Source: Epiperipatus broadwayi
Lineage: Eukaryota; Onychophora; Udeonychophora; Euonychophora; Peripatidae
DNA length: 64,000 nucleotides
NCBI GenBank assembly: GCA_028023455.1
Contig: JAQFVV010000028.1
Coordinates: forward strand, 1,065,501 to 1,129,500
Direction of reading: 5' to 3'
Below the pieces are notes generated by a model. It was not told the origin of the DNA. It searched no databases and worked only from the letters and a program-made list of their open reading frames with translations. Of this stretch, positions 34,480 to 46,913 are shown one piece after another. Numbering within the stretch: position 1 is the first letter of the stretch; every line of letters starts with the position of its first letter. The translations under genes and the position numbers were made by a program.

Positions 34480-37379
34480 TCTATAAATGATCTGGGATGT
34501 TATATATAAATGTAATATTTTTTAAAACTTTATTAGAAGGAAAAAAAAGTACCAGAAAATTTTGACGTATTTAAGCTAATTATTGAATACATAATCCAAG
34601 AGATTTCTGAGTGCCTCAGACTTTTATATATACAAATCTTTTTTTTAAAGAAAGATTTGTATAAATAAAGATTGAAGATGTTTTCTTCTTCATAAATAAA
34701 AATTATGTGCAGAATTCTGCTCTATAGAGAGATATTCAAAAACTACCCATTTTAGAAAGCCTTACTCATGTTTCCAAGGTTCTCTTGGTGATATTCAATA
34801 CTCTTTAGATGAAACCTAAAGATAACTTTCTAGCAATGATAAATCTCTCAGTACAATTACTTTTTAAAACTACAGAGAGCTGAAATATCTAGAAAAAAAA
34901 AAAGTTTCTTAATAATTTATAATAGATTAATTCCTTGATTTTTCATTTTTTTAATTGTGTAGAGTTTCTTTCGGGGTTAAATTCTATTGTTAATATTTCT
35001 TTAAACATTTTATAAGTCACATGTAAAATAAAAATAATGACAATGCGAAACAATAAAGAATTAAAAATAATTGCTTCTTTCTTTTAAAAAGAGAAATATA
35101 AAAGATTAAAAATTTCAGAATTATTTGTAGATGAAGCTTAAAAAAAAGGAGAACTAGTTTATTATTCAGAAACTTAAAACTTTCAATTTCCCTCATTAAT
35201 TTAATAAAGGCCAAAGGTCACCCGATAATTATAACTTGCATATATGTTCATTAAAAAAAAAACTAAAGACAATTAAACATCTCAGCATAGGTTAAAGGTG
35301 AAATTTATCGAATATATAGATCATAAGTTACTTCTCAAATTCACTGCCTTCAAATTTTGGATTTAGGAGCTTGAATTTACAGTTTAAAAGGGATTATTTT
35401 GTAAAGGTGTTCTTGCATAATAATTTAAATACGAATTTAAAAAAATTATAAGGATTCACATATTTTGAATAATTTTATTAACTGTAAAGTTACACTTGAT
35501 TTGGTAGGGCATTAGTTTATGGCTTTTATGTCTTTAATATGTTATTCTTCAAAGTTTTCAGATTAGGGCACTTTTTTAAGTAAGCATAAAGAACCTGTTA
35601 AACACAGTTGTAGAATGACTGATTGTGGAGATTAAGCACTCTGAAGTGTAGGCTTGCTTTGTTATTTCCAGTGCCCAAACTTTTCATAAACACCTACACA
35701 ATAAATTATTCCATTATAGGATATATTACATATAGATCTGGGATTAAACTTTTTTTATTATAGCTATAAAAATGTCTCATGATATATATATAACATATGG
35801 TCTTGGATAGAATACCAAAAATATAGCAACTCTATCTTCCATCGATGGGGTTCGAATCAAACTGTGCGATTGCGTCAAGTTTTATGATGTCTTGATCTTA
35901 ATTTTATCTCGATTAAGACTAGCAAGTGATTTCTAAGATTATTCCATCTCTCAAATAATTAAATAACCCCATTGCAGATTAATTTTATAACTAATTTTAA
36001 TATACATCAACAAGACAATAATATTCTAGTAATATATACATATATAGCTACCATGCATAGGTTATAATAATAAATCAATATATATAAAGCCAATATCCTC
36101 ATGATTAAAGTCTCCTGCTTAATCACACTATTAATGATTAATTAAATCACTATTTACCTAATTCTGGCAAATGTTCTTTAGTTTTGTGAGCCATTGAGGT
36201 TCATATAAATTATAATAATATCAGGATGATCTGTTTAATCTCTAGTCGGCTTGATTACCTTCAGGGGCCAAGGTCCTGGATCTGGGAGTACACGAGGAAG
36301 GGAGAAAAAAGATATTGCACTCTTTTTTCCCCTGTTTAAATAGTTTTCTTTGTCTTTTGTTTTTTGGAGTAATCTAATGTTTATCTGTATTCGGGTGGAA
36401 GTTTTTTTTATCTTATCTACAAGGTTTTATTAAACAGTAGTTCTTTCTAGAATTTGATTGTTAATCAGTTATTGACAATTGGATTCTTATGAAATCAGGT
36501 TTTACTTTAGTTTTATTATTATTCAATTAATGTTTTAATTTGTATTCGCTTTATTATTTAACTATTTCAAGACAGTAGTTTTAGTAACGTAAATTTAAAC
36601 ACACATTTTACTAATAATTAATAGATATTCCATAATTGGAGTTATATATTCAATTGGATGCCTGCACTACTGTGTTGATATTGTAACTTGTAATCATTAT
36701 TACTATTTACTATATAAATGTGAGTTTCTATGTTATTTAATAACTCAAACAAATATTATGTCAATCTTGATGAATCGTGCATGATTTTCTTTCTGGGTTT
36801 TTTTTTTTTTGTGAACAATTTTATTGCTATGGATTTTTGTTTTATGGTACTTAATTGTTTTAAAAAAGTTGGCAATTTGCAATATAAAAATATGTCAAAA
36901 TTATAAACATTTTAAAATGACTTTAAAAATGCAACAAGAGAACAGCATAGATTAACAAAAGTTTTTAAATGCTAAGTATGTTGTGGCCTGCATATTGAAA
37001 TACATACATCAGAAATGGAGTGAGTTATAGGTTTTGGAAAACCAAGATCAAATTTGACTTTGTAAATATATTTTAAATTAATGAAATTTTGTTTATAGCA
37101 TGTATTTGATTTGTCATTTGCAAATGGAAGGAGAACAAAATACTTCAATGTTAAAATTTTTTAATTATTTTTAAAAATAAATTTATCACATGAGAAATAT
37201 ATTTAAACTGAAATCCTAAAAGTTGACCAAATTTAGTAATATAACTGACCATAAAAAGTTTTTTTTTTTTGTGATATTGTATAATTTCATGTAAGTAATA
37301 TGTGAACATGTAAGCCATGGATATTGTGCTTTGTTATTTTATTCTAATAATGTGAGCAAAGCAGTGGGTACAGCTAGTA
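34480..37379. other. Long AT-rich non-coding stretch
   Basis: It contains a short hairpin at 34621-34672 ('tatacaaatctttttttt' against 'aaagaaagatttgtata'). A possible B-box remnant on the minus strand is near 35850 ('atggggttcgaatcaaac' on plus). Several homopolymer runs are present. The frame at 35017-35214 is Leu/Phe/Lys-rich and unsupported. Nothing else is assignable. Confidence 0.4.
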
Positions 37380-37505
37380 AATAATCATATTGTTTATTTC
37401 TCAGGAATTCATAAGGTGTTCAAGCACCAAAAAATAACAGTGCTTGGCTGTGATCCATGGATTCTTGAGTTACAGCATCTGCCTCTCTACCACTGCTCTA
37501 AACCA
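37380..37505 (-). repeat. SINE copy ('GTGGTAGAG' family), minus
   Basis: Read on minus: 'agagcagtggtagagaggca', 'atccatggatcacagccaag', 'ttggtgcttgaacaccttat' and 'gaattcctgagaaataaac'. This is the monomer of the 53.3-54.4 kb array with its tail preserved. Confidence 0.6.
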
Positions 37506-37594
37506 CATGACATTTGTAATATGTGATAAGCAGACACAGGGGCATATATTTAAATAATGACAACTGCATTTTTAAGTGCGATTCTTGAAAATAG

Positions 37595-38075
37595 AAATGT
37601 TTAAAAACTGTACAGCATTTTTCAACTTCTTTCACACATCTATGCCACCTAATGTTATCTTTATTAACTAGTAGATGCCAAATGATGAAGCTTAATAATT
37701 CTCTATCCAATGCTATCTTATTTAATATCCCCAGATTAGTTTCCAAGATTATGCTTTTCATTAGTGAGAAGCTTTGAATCTTGGAACAGTGCACATTTAA
37801 AACCTAATGCACCCCCCCCCCCACTAAAAGTCATCATTCACCGCTCTTTTTAACTAAATTTGAATTTAGATTAATAGCTTGATAGTTAAAAAGAGATAGA
37901 TGATAGCTTTTTGAGTGAAGATGCCTTAAGTCCTAGAGATTTAAGTGCACTGTTTCAAACTCTAAGCTTGAAACTAGTGTGAGGATATTGAATAGGATCA
38001 TAAAAGGTTAGGGATTTATTAGCATTAATATCTTTCATCTATAAATTACTAAAGCTTACAATAACTAATATAGAG
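37595..38075. repeat. Foldback element, family A (copy 6, decayed)
   Basis: 'aatatccccagattagtttc', 'ttttcattagtgagaagctt' and 'gagatttaagtgcactgttt' follow the family pattern. An inner palindrome runs 37825-37930 ('attcaccgctctttttaact' against 'agttaaaaagagatagatga'). A C run lies at 37812-37822. Open frames on minus are incidental. Confidence 0.5.
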
Positions 38076-38640
38076 ATGTGAAGAAAAAATACATTGTTGT
38101 AATTGCTATTAAGTTAGTGCTATTTGCTGAATCCGTGATCGAGTAAGATTTTAATACTCACTTAAAACATGTATAAGATGTATTATTATATGTTATATGT
38201 GGCATGTGCATGAATATATATGGCAAGTGTGTGTGAATATACATGTATATAAAATATATGATTAATATTATAAAAATAACTGAATGATTATTTGCTTGGG
38301 AGCCAATATCATGCTGGTACACCAGAAATGATAGATTGAACTTCAGTAAGGAACAATGAGCATTCATATTTTCCATTCTATCATATGCACCAAACTACCC
38401 CAAGACAAAACATAAAATAAAAGTAAGTGTATATAAGTATATATGTATTGGAAAAATATTTATCATTTACACAAACATTCATTCTGCCTTATCAGGCACT
38501 GAGAAGAAAGACCATGGTGTTTCTTGATCTTAAACTCAGAGGTAAAAAGCCAATAAACTCACCACGCTGGCTAATGTGTGTTGGTGAGCAACCCATCCAT
38601 GTTTTTATACTATATAAATAATCACATAGTAATAACAGCT

Positions 38641-38745
38641 ATGTGCAGGGGTGTTGTGGAGAAGAGAAGCTAAAGATTGGAGAAGATGGATTAAACTTGG
38701 AGAGACCTTCATCCTGCAGTGGATTGATAATGGTTGATGATGATT
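38641..38745 (+). mobile_element. Severely 5'-truncated RTE copy
   Basis: 38641-38732 is identical, base for base, to 12318-12409 of the near full-length element. It encodes the terminal RREAKDWRRW and LGETFILQW residues and ends WIDNG-stop before a short GATGAT tail. Its intact stop shows the ancestral C-terminus. I could not define a target-site duplication. 'tataaataatcac' upstream and 'tataagtaatcat' downstream are similar, but the upstream one lies about 25 bp away. Confidence 0.85.
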
Positions 38746-38749
38746 GATA

Positions 38750-41291
38750 TAAGTAATCATTTAGAAATAAGTTTTAAAGATTGTGGTGACTGGAAAAAAT
38801 TGTTTCTGATCTGATAAATACAGAATATGTAATCATTATCATTAGCACAAATCATTCAAAATTCATTATAAAAATGAAATTTTGATACTACGAGTTATAT
38901 ATTGATATTATGAGTTGTATATATAAATAAGGTAAAACAGTCTTTAGGTACACTGTTACAGGTCAAAATGTTGTCTGCACTAGATATGCAATTTATAGAT
39001 ATTAGTTCATTTCTTAATTAAAACATCTTGAGTGGCAGTAACATTATAGCCTCTAGCGGCATCTGATTCATTGAATTTTTTTCTTTTTAAAATTTCAGAA
39101 AAACTATATGCATGACATTTACAAAAATCCCAGAAGTCTCTGCTGCTTAACATCCTTGTTTATATGGCATATTGCATGCTGAAATTAGATAAAATTTGAA
39201 TTTTTTTAATAGGTTCTTAATTTTCTTTTCTGCTCAGTTTAATAGATTTCACAAAGAAGACAAAGTCAGAATTTTTTATCGATCAGACTTGTTACTAAAA
39301 TGGATTAAAAATGTTCTGACGATTCTAATTTCAAGGCCTTGTAATCAGAATATCAAGTCATAGGTATATAATTTTAATTTTTTAATTATTTGAATAGTAT
39401 TTTAATTTTTTTAAAATTATTTGATAAATGGTATAATTTATTAATGTGTTTGTGTTTGTATTGGTGTGTCTGTGTAGTATATAAATTATATAGCATATAA
39501 ATTATATTTATATTCAAATATAATAAAAGTGGTTTATGTACAATGTAATTTTGGGGCTCTGATCCAAGTTCGAGGAAACTTTATTTTATAGACATAATGA
39601 TTCTCAAAAGATTTAATAATTTGTTAGTATGTTTATATTTATATTAGTGTGTTTGCGTTTGCACTTGCATGTCTGTGTTTGTATAAAAAGTAATGATTTT
39701 TATATATAAAAATTATAGAGCAGTGCAAAGTAAATTTTAAGAGTGATTATTTGATGTACAGAAAGGTTGCAGTTGATAAAGCAATCACAAAATTTACTAG
39801 GCATAGTAGCATGTAAAAATATAAACACAAAACCAAAGATTTCAAATGGTGTGTGTGTGATGATAGCCACAATAGTTATGTATATACCACATGGAATTGT
39901 ATGCAAGCAAAGAATCAAATCCTGATTCTTGCCTACGCCTTGGTACTCATGCTATGAAGTCAGTAGTTTTGCTACATCTTACATCACATTATTTTCAAGT
40001 CTATAACTAGAAAGTGAGCTATATGCAAACAATTATATCTCTGTGGGACAATAAATATAACAAGATAGCATCACTGGTTTGTATAAAGAATATAAACATT
40101 ACTGGTGTACCCAAAAATATAAAATGAAGAGATGAAATTCATTTTAGCATTGATGTAGACAGTAGTCTACAATTTATATTTTTAGATAGGCAAGAAGCCA
40201 ATTGCTATGATGACAAATGCATATTCATCTTCTGAAAATGATTTATTTTGTAACTTTTATTAGGATGAATATTTTTCTTATAGATGGCTTGAGATTTGTT
40301 AACTTTTGGGGTACAAGATAAAAATGAAGAATTCTTATGTGACTATTTTTGTAGATGGTGAAGCTATGGATTACCACAGGTAATAAATTAGAAATTATGA
40401 ACAAACAATAAAATAATAAGTATTTCAGATGTTGAATTTTTTTTTCTTACTTTTTTAAAGGTAAACACTATTTGTCTTAGCCTTATTGTTTCATTAGTTT
40501 TTCTGTTCTGTCAATACAGAGAATATATAGCAATTTGCTCTAACATTATTAAAACTGAAGTTATTGTGAAAATTGTGTCTCAAGTCAGTTTTTTTAAAAC
40601 TCAATATGGCACCAAAGCCACTAATGTTAAAATAGTAATCAGAATAATCAAATGATTTATTTGGATATATGATTGTAAGCACCTGAGTGATAAGTGGAAT
40701 TTCAATTCAAAAGTCTTTAGCTCTTTAATCTACTATTCTATGACTGAACTAAGCCATTCTGAGCATTTGAAATAGTAACTTGATATATGAAGGGCACTAA
40801 GCAAAGAATTTTAAGACTCCATAGTAAAGACTTAAATGGTTAAATATTTTTATAGCCTTCTAAGTAAAGTATTTTAATTTATCAAATAATTTTATATAAC
40901 ATATATGCTGCAAAATTATATTTTTAATCTTTGCATTATATATGATCAATTCAAACAATTTAGAGTAAATTAAACTCTATCTAAGTGATGTAGTAAGTGA
41001 TTAAATTTGGATATTAGTAGTTTGAATCCAGAGATTACAGATATGGAAACTTCAGATGGCATAACTATATATACTTACTTTCATCTATTGATCTTATACA
41101 TTTTTTCTCTAACAATCTTCATAAAAAGACTCACATTATCCATATTTTTATTAACTTAATTGTTTCTGTCATACATTATTTTCATATCTATGTTTATGTT
41201 TATTAATGTTTCATCATTAATATTTTTTATTGGAATATAGTAGTATAGTGTGTATTTTTTTTGTTTTGTTTGTGTTTCTTAATGTTTTATT
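38750..41291. other. AT-rich non-coding stretch
   Basis: Near 39420-39690 two blocks repeat ('tttgtgtttgtattggtgtg' and 'tttgcgtttgcacttgcatg'), each preceded by 'aatttattaatgtgt' or 'taatttgttagtatgt', so this is a local tandem duplication. tRNA-SINE debris is possible near 39550, 39890-39960 and 40700-40750. No coding sequence. Confidence 0.35.
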
Positions 41292-41745
41292 CATCATCAT
41301 CATTTTCAACCATCATCAATCTATTGGGAAGACAAAGATCTCTCTAAATTTAAACTCTACTTTCCAATCCCTACCCTCTCTTCTCCACATCAACCCAGCA
41401 TTACATTCTTATTTCATCCACCTATCTCACATGTGGTCTCTTTCTGGGTCTTTTACAATTTCTTGTAATCCAGATTAAGATTTCAACTGTGCATTTTTTA
41501 TCATGTCTTTAGCAATATGTCTAGCACATCCTACTCTACTTTAATCTCTTAATTCTTTTAGTGATGTCAGTAACACTGATTAGTTCTCTCACCCATGTAT
41601 TTCATTTTCTTTTATCTCTTCTTATTGTTCCTAACATATATCTCTCTATACTTCTTTAAGTAGTTTGAAGTCTCTCCATTGCTCTTCTATTAAGTGCCCA
41701 AGTCTCAGATCCATCAGTAAGAACTGGCAGCACATTTATTAAAAA
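41292..41745 (-). pseudogene. RTE-type LINE remnant, minus
   Basis: On the minus strand it preserves the DNA of the C-terminal region in order: the GSETWTL equivalent ('gatctgagacttgggcactt'), RAMERLQT, the RDITKRIKRL equivalent, the ARHIAKDMIKN equivalent, the CKRPRKRPHVR equivalent and the GAT-rich tail ('gatgatgatgaataaaac' region at 41290). Stops and frameshifts are present, notably after the QEIVKDPE segment. Confidence 0.75.
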
Positions 41746-42039
41746 CCTTAATTTAGTAATTTTAATAATGTTTCAATATTAAGATCCTTATTAAAAAACT
41801 TGCAATATATAATGACATTATTGACAATCAATCACAGTATCACTATAATTATTATCTTATATTTTGTGCGCACTCTCCTTTTTGCTCTGTTTAAGCATCT
41901 TAATGTTTCATTATTAATATTTATATTAGAAAGTTGCAATATATAATGATATTGTTAACAATTGATTACAATATCATTATTCTTACTGTATTGTCTATAT
42001 TATGTAGGGCATTCTTGTCTTTGCTTTGGGAATGTTTTT

Positions 42040-42118
42040 AATGTATTATTATTATCATCATTATTATCATTATCATCATCATCATCATCATTATTATCAT
42101 CATCATCATTATTATGGG
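42040..42118 (+). repeat. (ATT/ATC)n trinucleotide microsatellite
   Basis: An uninterrupted run of ATT, ATC and TCA-phase triplets. It generates spurious poly-Asp and poly-Met frames on the minus strand. Unlike the RTE tails it has no coding remnant beside it. Confidence 0.8.
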
Positions 42119-42469
42119 CAGCATAGAATGAATATTGTTGACATTGATAATAGCTAAATATTTTAAACTTCTCAGGAGTAAGCAATTGTTAACAGCTTCT
42201 ACATATTTAAAATCATCAATAATACATAAACAGAATAATGCTTTTGTGCAGGTAGATGGCGTTTTGATTTTGGAAGTATTCATCATATACTGAGGAAGCC
42301 TCAAGTATATTTAGCATCTTTGTTGGTTGTATGATGAAGATGTTACTATGTAAGGAAAGTGTGAAGCTGAAAATACATGAAATGTGTGATTATATGGTGA
42401 GATTAGAGACAGAGGAAGCAATTTTTTTCTTTTTTGTAATTAATTATAATAGTTTTAAATTACAATAAC

Positions 42470-43130
42470 AAACCCTCTATCCTAAAATCTAGGTGCAGCA
42501 CTCTCAGATCCAAGACTCTTCCTTCCAAGTAAGCACTAGATAGGGATTTTATACCCAAACCTTCTTGCATCCATTGATTACTAAGCTTGCATTGGGTGAC
42601 ACTATTGTGTGGAGAGGTTGCTACTATTATTAATGACTTGTGTAAGACTAGGAAATAGTGATCATGTGGTCTTTTGGTGGTTTTATACTAATTCTGACCA
42701 TGAGGTAATGATGACTGTGATTTTTGAAAAAGCACAGACACAAAAATATATAGATGCTGAATTGGATTCAGATCTATATGACTACACAAGTGGATGAGTT
42801 TGGATTGAAAACATTATTATATTTTTATCTTGGACTCCCAACTTTATAGTTATCTGAATGGTTAAAAGATGGCTGCTGGAGAATTGTGTTAGATTCTAAG
42901 TTCTATGTGCAGTGCTCTCAGATCCAAAGTTCCTTACTCATGAAAGCACAAGCTAGAAACTAGTCTGAGGATATTGGATAAGTAGGCACTAGAGATGAAT
43001 TTTATGTACAAACATTCTTGCATCCATTGCTTACTAAGGCTTGCACTGGGTGGCAGTAGTAAGTGGAGAGTTTTCTACAGTATTAACAGCTTGTGTAAGC
43101 ATAGGAAATGATGACCATATGATTTTATAA
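42470..43130. repeat. Foldback element, family A (copy 7, double)
   Basis: Two partial copies run in the same sense: 'aaatctaggtgcagcactct' through 'ttgcattgggtgacactatt' at 42483-42605, and 'aagttctatgtgcagtgctc' through 'ttgcactgggtggcagtag' at 42898-43062. The shared core 'agtgatcatgtggtcttttg' and 'attcagatctatatgact' lies between. A short frame at 42609-42797 runs through the core but is not conserved in the other copies. Confidence 0.65.
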
Positions 43131-43324
43131 TGGTCTGAGCTTTAAATTGTTTATTTAAAAATTAATTTTTTCCCCCTATTTTACACATCTTTGATTATAT
43201 CATTTATTAAAGTTGCCTCATTATTATTAAATAAATTTCTTTAACAAATATTGTTACAAGTAGTATGTGAGATTGGTTTAAATTTTCAAATGTCTTCATT
43301 TTATATATTTTTTAAAAGTGAGCA

Positions 43325-43990
43325 GGTGTATTTTTATATTGGACTATTTCCATCATCTAATATGTGTGTCGAATGTCTTTAGAAAAGTTTAATTTTAGTT
43401 AAATATTCCTAATGCATTCAGCTGTTAGTAATATCACAGCAAACAGGTTAGTATATGCACCAACTGTTAGTAATATCACAGCAAACAAATGTTAATAATA
43501 TCACAGCAAACAGGTTAGTATATGCACCAAGTATTAGTAATATCACAGTAAACAAATGTTAGTAATATCACAGCAAACAGGTTAGTATATGCACTAACTG
43601 TTAGTAATATCACAGCAAACAGGTTAGTATATGCACAACATTTCGAGGGGTATTTTTCTCCCCTTTTCTTCAGGTGTTGCTTGCCTGACAAGTGACAGTA
43701 CTAGCATGGGATTCGAACCTGGGTCCTTAGATTCTTGAATATTAAATTTTAACCTGTTTGCTGTGATATTACTAACATTTGTTTGCTGTGATATTATTAA
43801 CAGTTGGTGCATATACTAACCTGTTTGCTGTGATATTACTAACAGTTGAATGCATTTGGAATATTTAACTAAAATTAAACTTTTCTAAAGACATTATTCA
43901 ACACACATATTGAGGATGGAAATAGTCCAATATAAAAATACAGCTAGAACACCATCATCACAACCCTTCAGAAAAACAATGAGCAGGTGT
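43325..43990. repeat. Palindromic SINE/minisatellite element (copy 2)
   Basis: It has the same architecture as 31975-32725. Left arm: 'agaaaagtttaattttagtt' and at least five ~40-bp units ('actgttagtaatatcacagc', 'aaacaggttagtatatgcac'). The centre keeps more of the tRNA-derived head on minus: 'atgggattcgaacctgggtc' (inverse of a B box), then 'cttagattcttgaatattaa'. Right arm: inverse units, 'aactaaaattaaacttttct' and 'gaaatagtccaatataaaa'. Confidence 0.75.
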
Positions 43991-43999
43991 CTCTCTCAT

Positions 44000-44764
44000 T
44001 ATCTTCCTAGGTATGTTTCTATTTTACAAAAATCAAATTAGTTTGATTTTAACTTATATAATATGATTTTTATACCCTCTTCTTTGAATTTAACAGTATC
44101 TCATACCACTTGTAGTTTAAGAGAAAGTAAATTTTTCTTGCTGTTTTGCAAATTATCACTATTTTTATTCTACTTATTTTAGACAAATATTATAATGCTT
44201 AATGTAATTATTGCTTATGATAATAAAAAACAAATTCATTTCACTATGATAACTGATTGCAAGAAAAATATCAATTCCAATTAAAAGCTATTTAAACAAA
44301 AGTAGTTGTATTTTTATACAATTTGGAATGATGCTTGTAATACTTATGTGGCAAAATCATTTTATAGCTATTGTTGGTTAATAAAGACTTTTCTACTCAA
44401 ATTAAAGCTAATTTATATAGATACTGTTGTCCAGTTTTGGGCATGATTTTTAAGTCTATTTTATGCTGAAAATAATCATAGTACAGATATATTGGTGGAA
44501 GGTATAGTTAAGATTAAGATGGAAACTAATACTATTTATGGAAAGGTAAAATTTAAATTGTTAGTACTTACATATGGAATGTTTATTAACATTTTTGTTT
44601 TTTAAATCATCTGAATTACAGGCATTCTCCAGCAGGCTTTATTCCAGAAATAGGTTGGTGAACTCTGGTGCTTAAGGACTATGAATTATGGCTCCAGCAG
44701 TCACTTACAGTACTTAAATATCTTGCATTCCAAAGTGATAAACTATGTGATTATTTGTTTTACT
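44000..44764. other. Non-coding, nothing recognised
   Basis: AT-rich sequence with no open frame or repeat I could match. A SINE-tail-like 'tggtgcttaaggactatgaa' near 44670 may be debris. Confidence 0.35.
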
Positions 44765-44965
44765 TATAAATACTTAGAAGAAAAATTGTTTAATAAATGA
44801 TATTTTGGAGAGAATGGTTAATAAAAGCATAAACAAAAAATGGAGATTGGTTTTGCTGGATGACATAAGCGATATGTGAAATTAAAGATCTGGGCAATGA
44901 GAATGGAGATTTGGTTGCACAAGTCCTCACTGGATCTATGCAGAGGACCGAACACTATTTATTAA
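44765..44965 (+). pseudogene. Second non-LTR family, 3' remnant
   Basis: 'ttgtttaataaatgatattt' followed by 'ttggttttgctggatgacat', then 'aagatctgggcaatgagaat' and 'cactggatctatgcagagga', corresponds to the SLMNDILERMV, VLLDDI and terminal 'CTGSMQRTEHY' blocks of the family at 5400-5885 and 52440-52945. Frame-broken. Confidence 0.6.
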
Positions 44966-45528
44966 TTGAAATACTAACTAATTTATCTACTAATCTTAAA
45001 AAAAAATCAAAATATTTACTAAAAATATCAGTAAAATTCAAAGATACAAATGATATTATCAATGAAGATTCAATTAGGCAGTGTCTATCAGTATGTTTGT
45101 TTAATTCATAATTACATTGAAAAATGTATACATTACAAAACAAAGAGCAGATTAAAACATTGCTCTTCTTACTAACATAGGATATGTTTAATAAAAATAT
45201 TTTCAATAATACGTAAATGAGGAATATCAAATTTGTTGCCACAGTTAGAGAAGCTATTTACAGCACAGGTATGATGCAAAGCTCTTAGAAATTTCTTTGA
45301 ACAACTATCATGTGACCACCAGCATAAGTTTATTCTCTATTATGTTATGACTGCAAATTGATGACCGATTTCATGACCTTTTGCTATTCCAAAGTGGCAA
45401 ATCTTGATGTAACTTCTTAAATACTGCATGGATTTAAACCAGTCACTTACTTTCAGGCAAGACAAAAATATGCCGTTGTGAGAAAATGTTATTGAAACAA
45501 ACCATTCTGGAATCAGTAGTTACAAACA

Positions 45529-45620
45529 AGGTAAAACTTTCTCCATACAGTAGAGAGTTTTGCCTTGTTTGTAAACAATTATGTGCTAGTATGAGATAGT
45601 GATCATGTGAATCAGTAGTT
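45529..45620. repeat. Minimal family A hairpin
   Basis: 'aaacaaggtaaaactttctc' ... 'catacagtag' ... 'agagttttgccttgttt' is a compact hairpin made of only the two outermost family A ends, followed by the core words 'tgtgctagtatgagatagtg' and 'atcatgtga'. It looks like an internal-deletion derivative. Confidence 0.6.
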
Positions 45621-46013
45621 ACATAACATTCAGTGACCAAAAAGAATAAATATAGTTTGGCCACTTTTGTAAAAAAAAAACAAGACATATAAGTGCTTGA
45701 TTTTCTTATTTTTTTCTTCTAAAAACAAATTTGGAAAAGTTTATAAAATACTACATATATGAAAATAATTATATAAATGGTATTATTAAATGGAAGAAGG
45801 GATTCCCACACAAACATATTCCAGAATACGAGATTATAAGCTAACAAAAAGTTGACATGAATAAAGATGATAGGAGTCACTTATACAATGATATTTAAAA
45901 ATTAATAAAATTGGGTGCACATATCTACTATTCAGATGAATGTGTATGAGCATGGACAGACTTTATTAAATAAAAGTAATTGATTGTTTTATTCATCTGG
46001 TGTTCACAAAAAA

Positions 46014-46380
46014 TTTGATCACCATAAATGACAAAGCTACATAGTCTTGAGCACCAGATTGTACCTCTCTTGCTATGTGCTAAATCATTCAGGGTTCTGT
46101 ACATATTTACAAGTGGATACTAACCACAATATAGTTATTGATGTCTATATCACAATACTCTGCTTACTATTGAATCTATAGAATCACTTTGTCTGAAAAA
46201 TATATATAAATCAAAAATAAAAATCAAATAGTTTGTTGCTCAGGAGGTCATGTGTCAGTTTACATGAAAGTAATACTTTGAGCTGTGACCCACAGACGTT
46301 AAGCTCTAGAATGGGCCACTTTATAATTGCTTTAAATCACACAGGATTTATAAAACAAGCGTTTAACTAGAAGGCACCAG
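46014..46380 (-). repeat. Two SINE remnants, minus
   Basis: 46014-46110 ('tggtgttcacaaaaaatttg', 'cttgagcaccagattgtacc', 'ctctcttgctatgtgctaa') and 46225-46330 ('gttgctcaggaggtcatgtg', 'gagctgtgacccacagacgt', 'taagctctagaatgggcc') both read as the inverse of the 53.3-kb SINE monomer in order tail, B-box region, A-box region. Both are decayed. Confidence 0.45.
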
Positions 46381-46913
46381 AATCTTTGTACTGATGGTGA
46401 ATCCATTAAAAATAAAATGTTTCTATGCTTAATAGGAAAATAAAATGAATTATGGAACAAATAGACAAAATTATATATATAAAAAAACAATTACTAACAA
46501 ACCATTGCATTTAAAAAGTTAGCTAAAACAAAAAATTGAGAGGGTTTAAAATAAAAAAGAACGTACAAATTCACTTCAATTAACAATGATTTATCTGAAT
46601 ACTTGACACCAAATTTATTTTAGATGAGTTAAATATTTTAAAAATTTATATAAAGATCAAATTTAAAAATATTTTATAATCCTATCCATGTCCATCACTT
46701 TTTTTTGTTTCAGTGTAGTTATTCATCCATTGGATTTTTTCTCCACTGATTTAACAATACACTAGAGTATAATAAAGATATGTTTATGACAGCAAAGAAA
46801 TAAGTCATAAAAATCTCTCAGACATATATAAAACAACAAGAATTAATACGAATCATTACTATATATATATACGAAAATAGTTTTCTGCTTAAAAAAATTC
46901 TTTCATCTACCAC

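Noticed and set aside
38600-38770. Target-site duplication around the 38.6-kb RTE fragment
   Set aside because: The similar words upstream and downstream differ at several bases and the upstream one is not adjacent to the insert.
42000-42304. Poly-Asp and poly-Met open frames on minus
   Set aside because: They are produced by the ATT/ATC microsatellite at 42040-42118.
43430-43640. Regularly spaced ~40-bp repeats resembling a CRISPR array
   Set aside because: There are no unique spacers, the units abut one another and are inverted beyond the centre, and the context is a eukaryotic SINE. It is a minisatellite.
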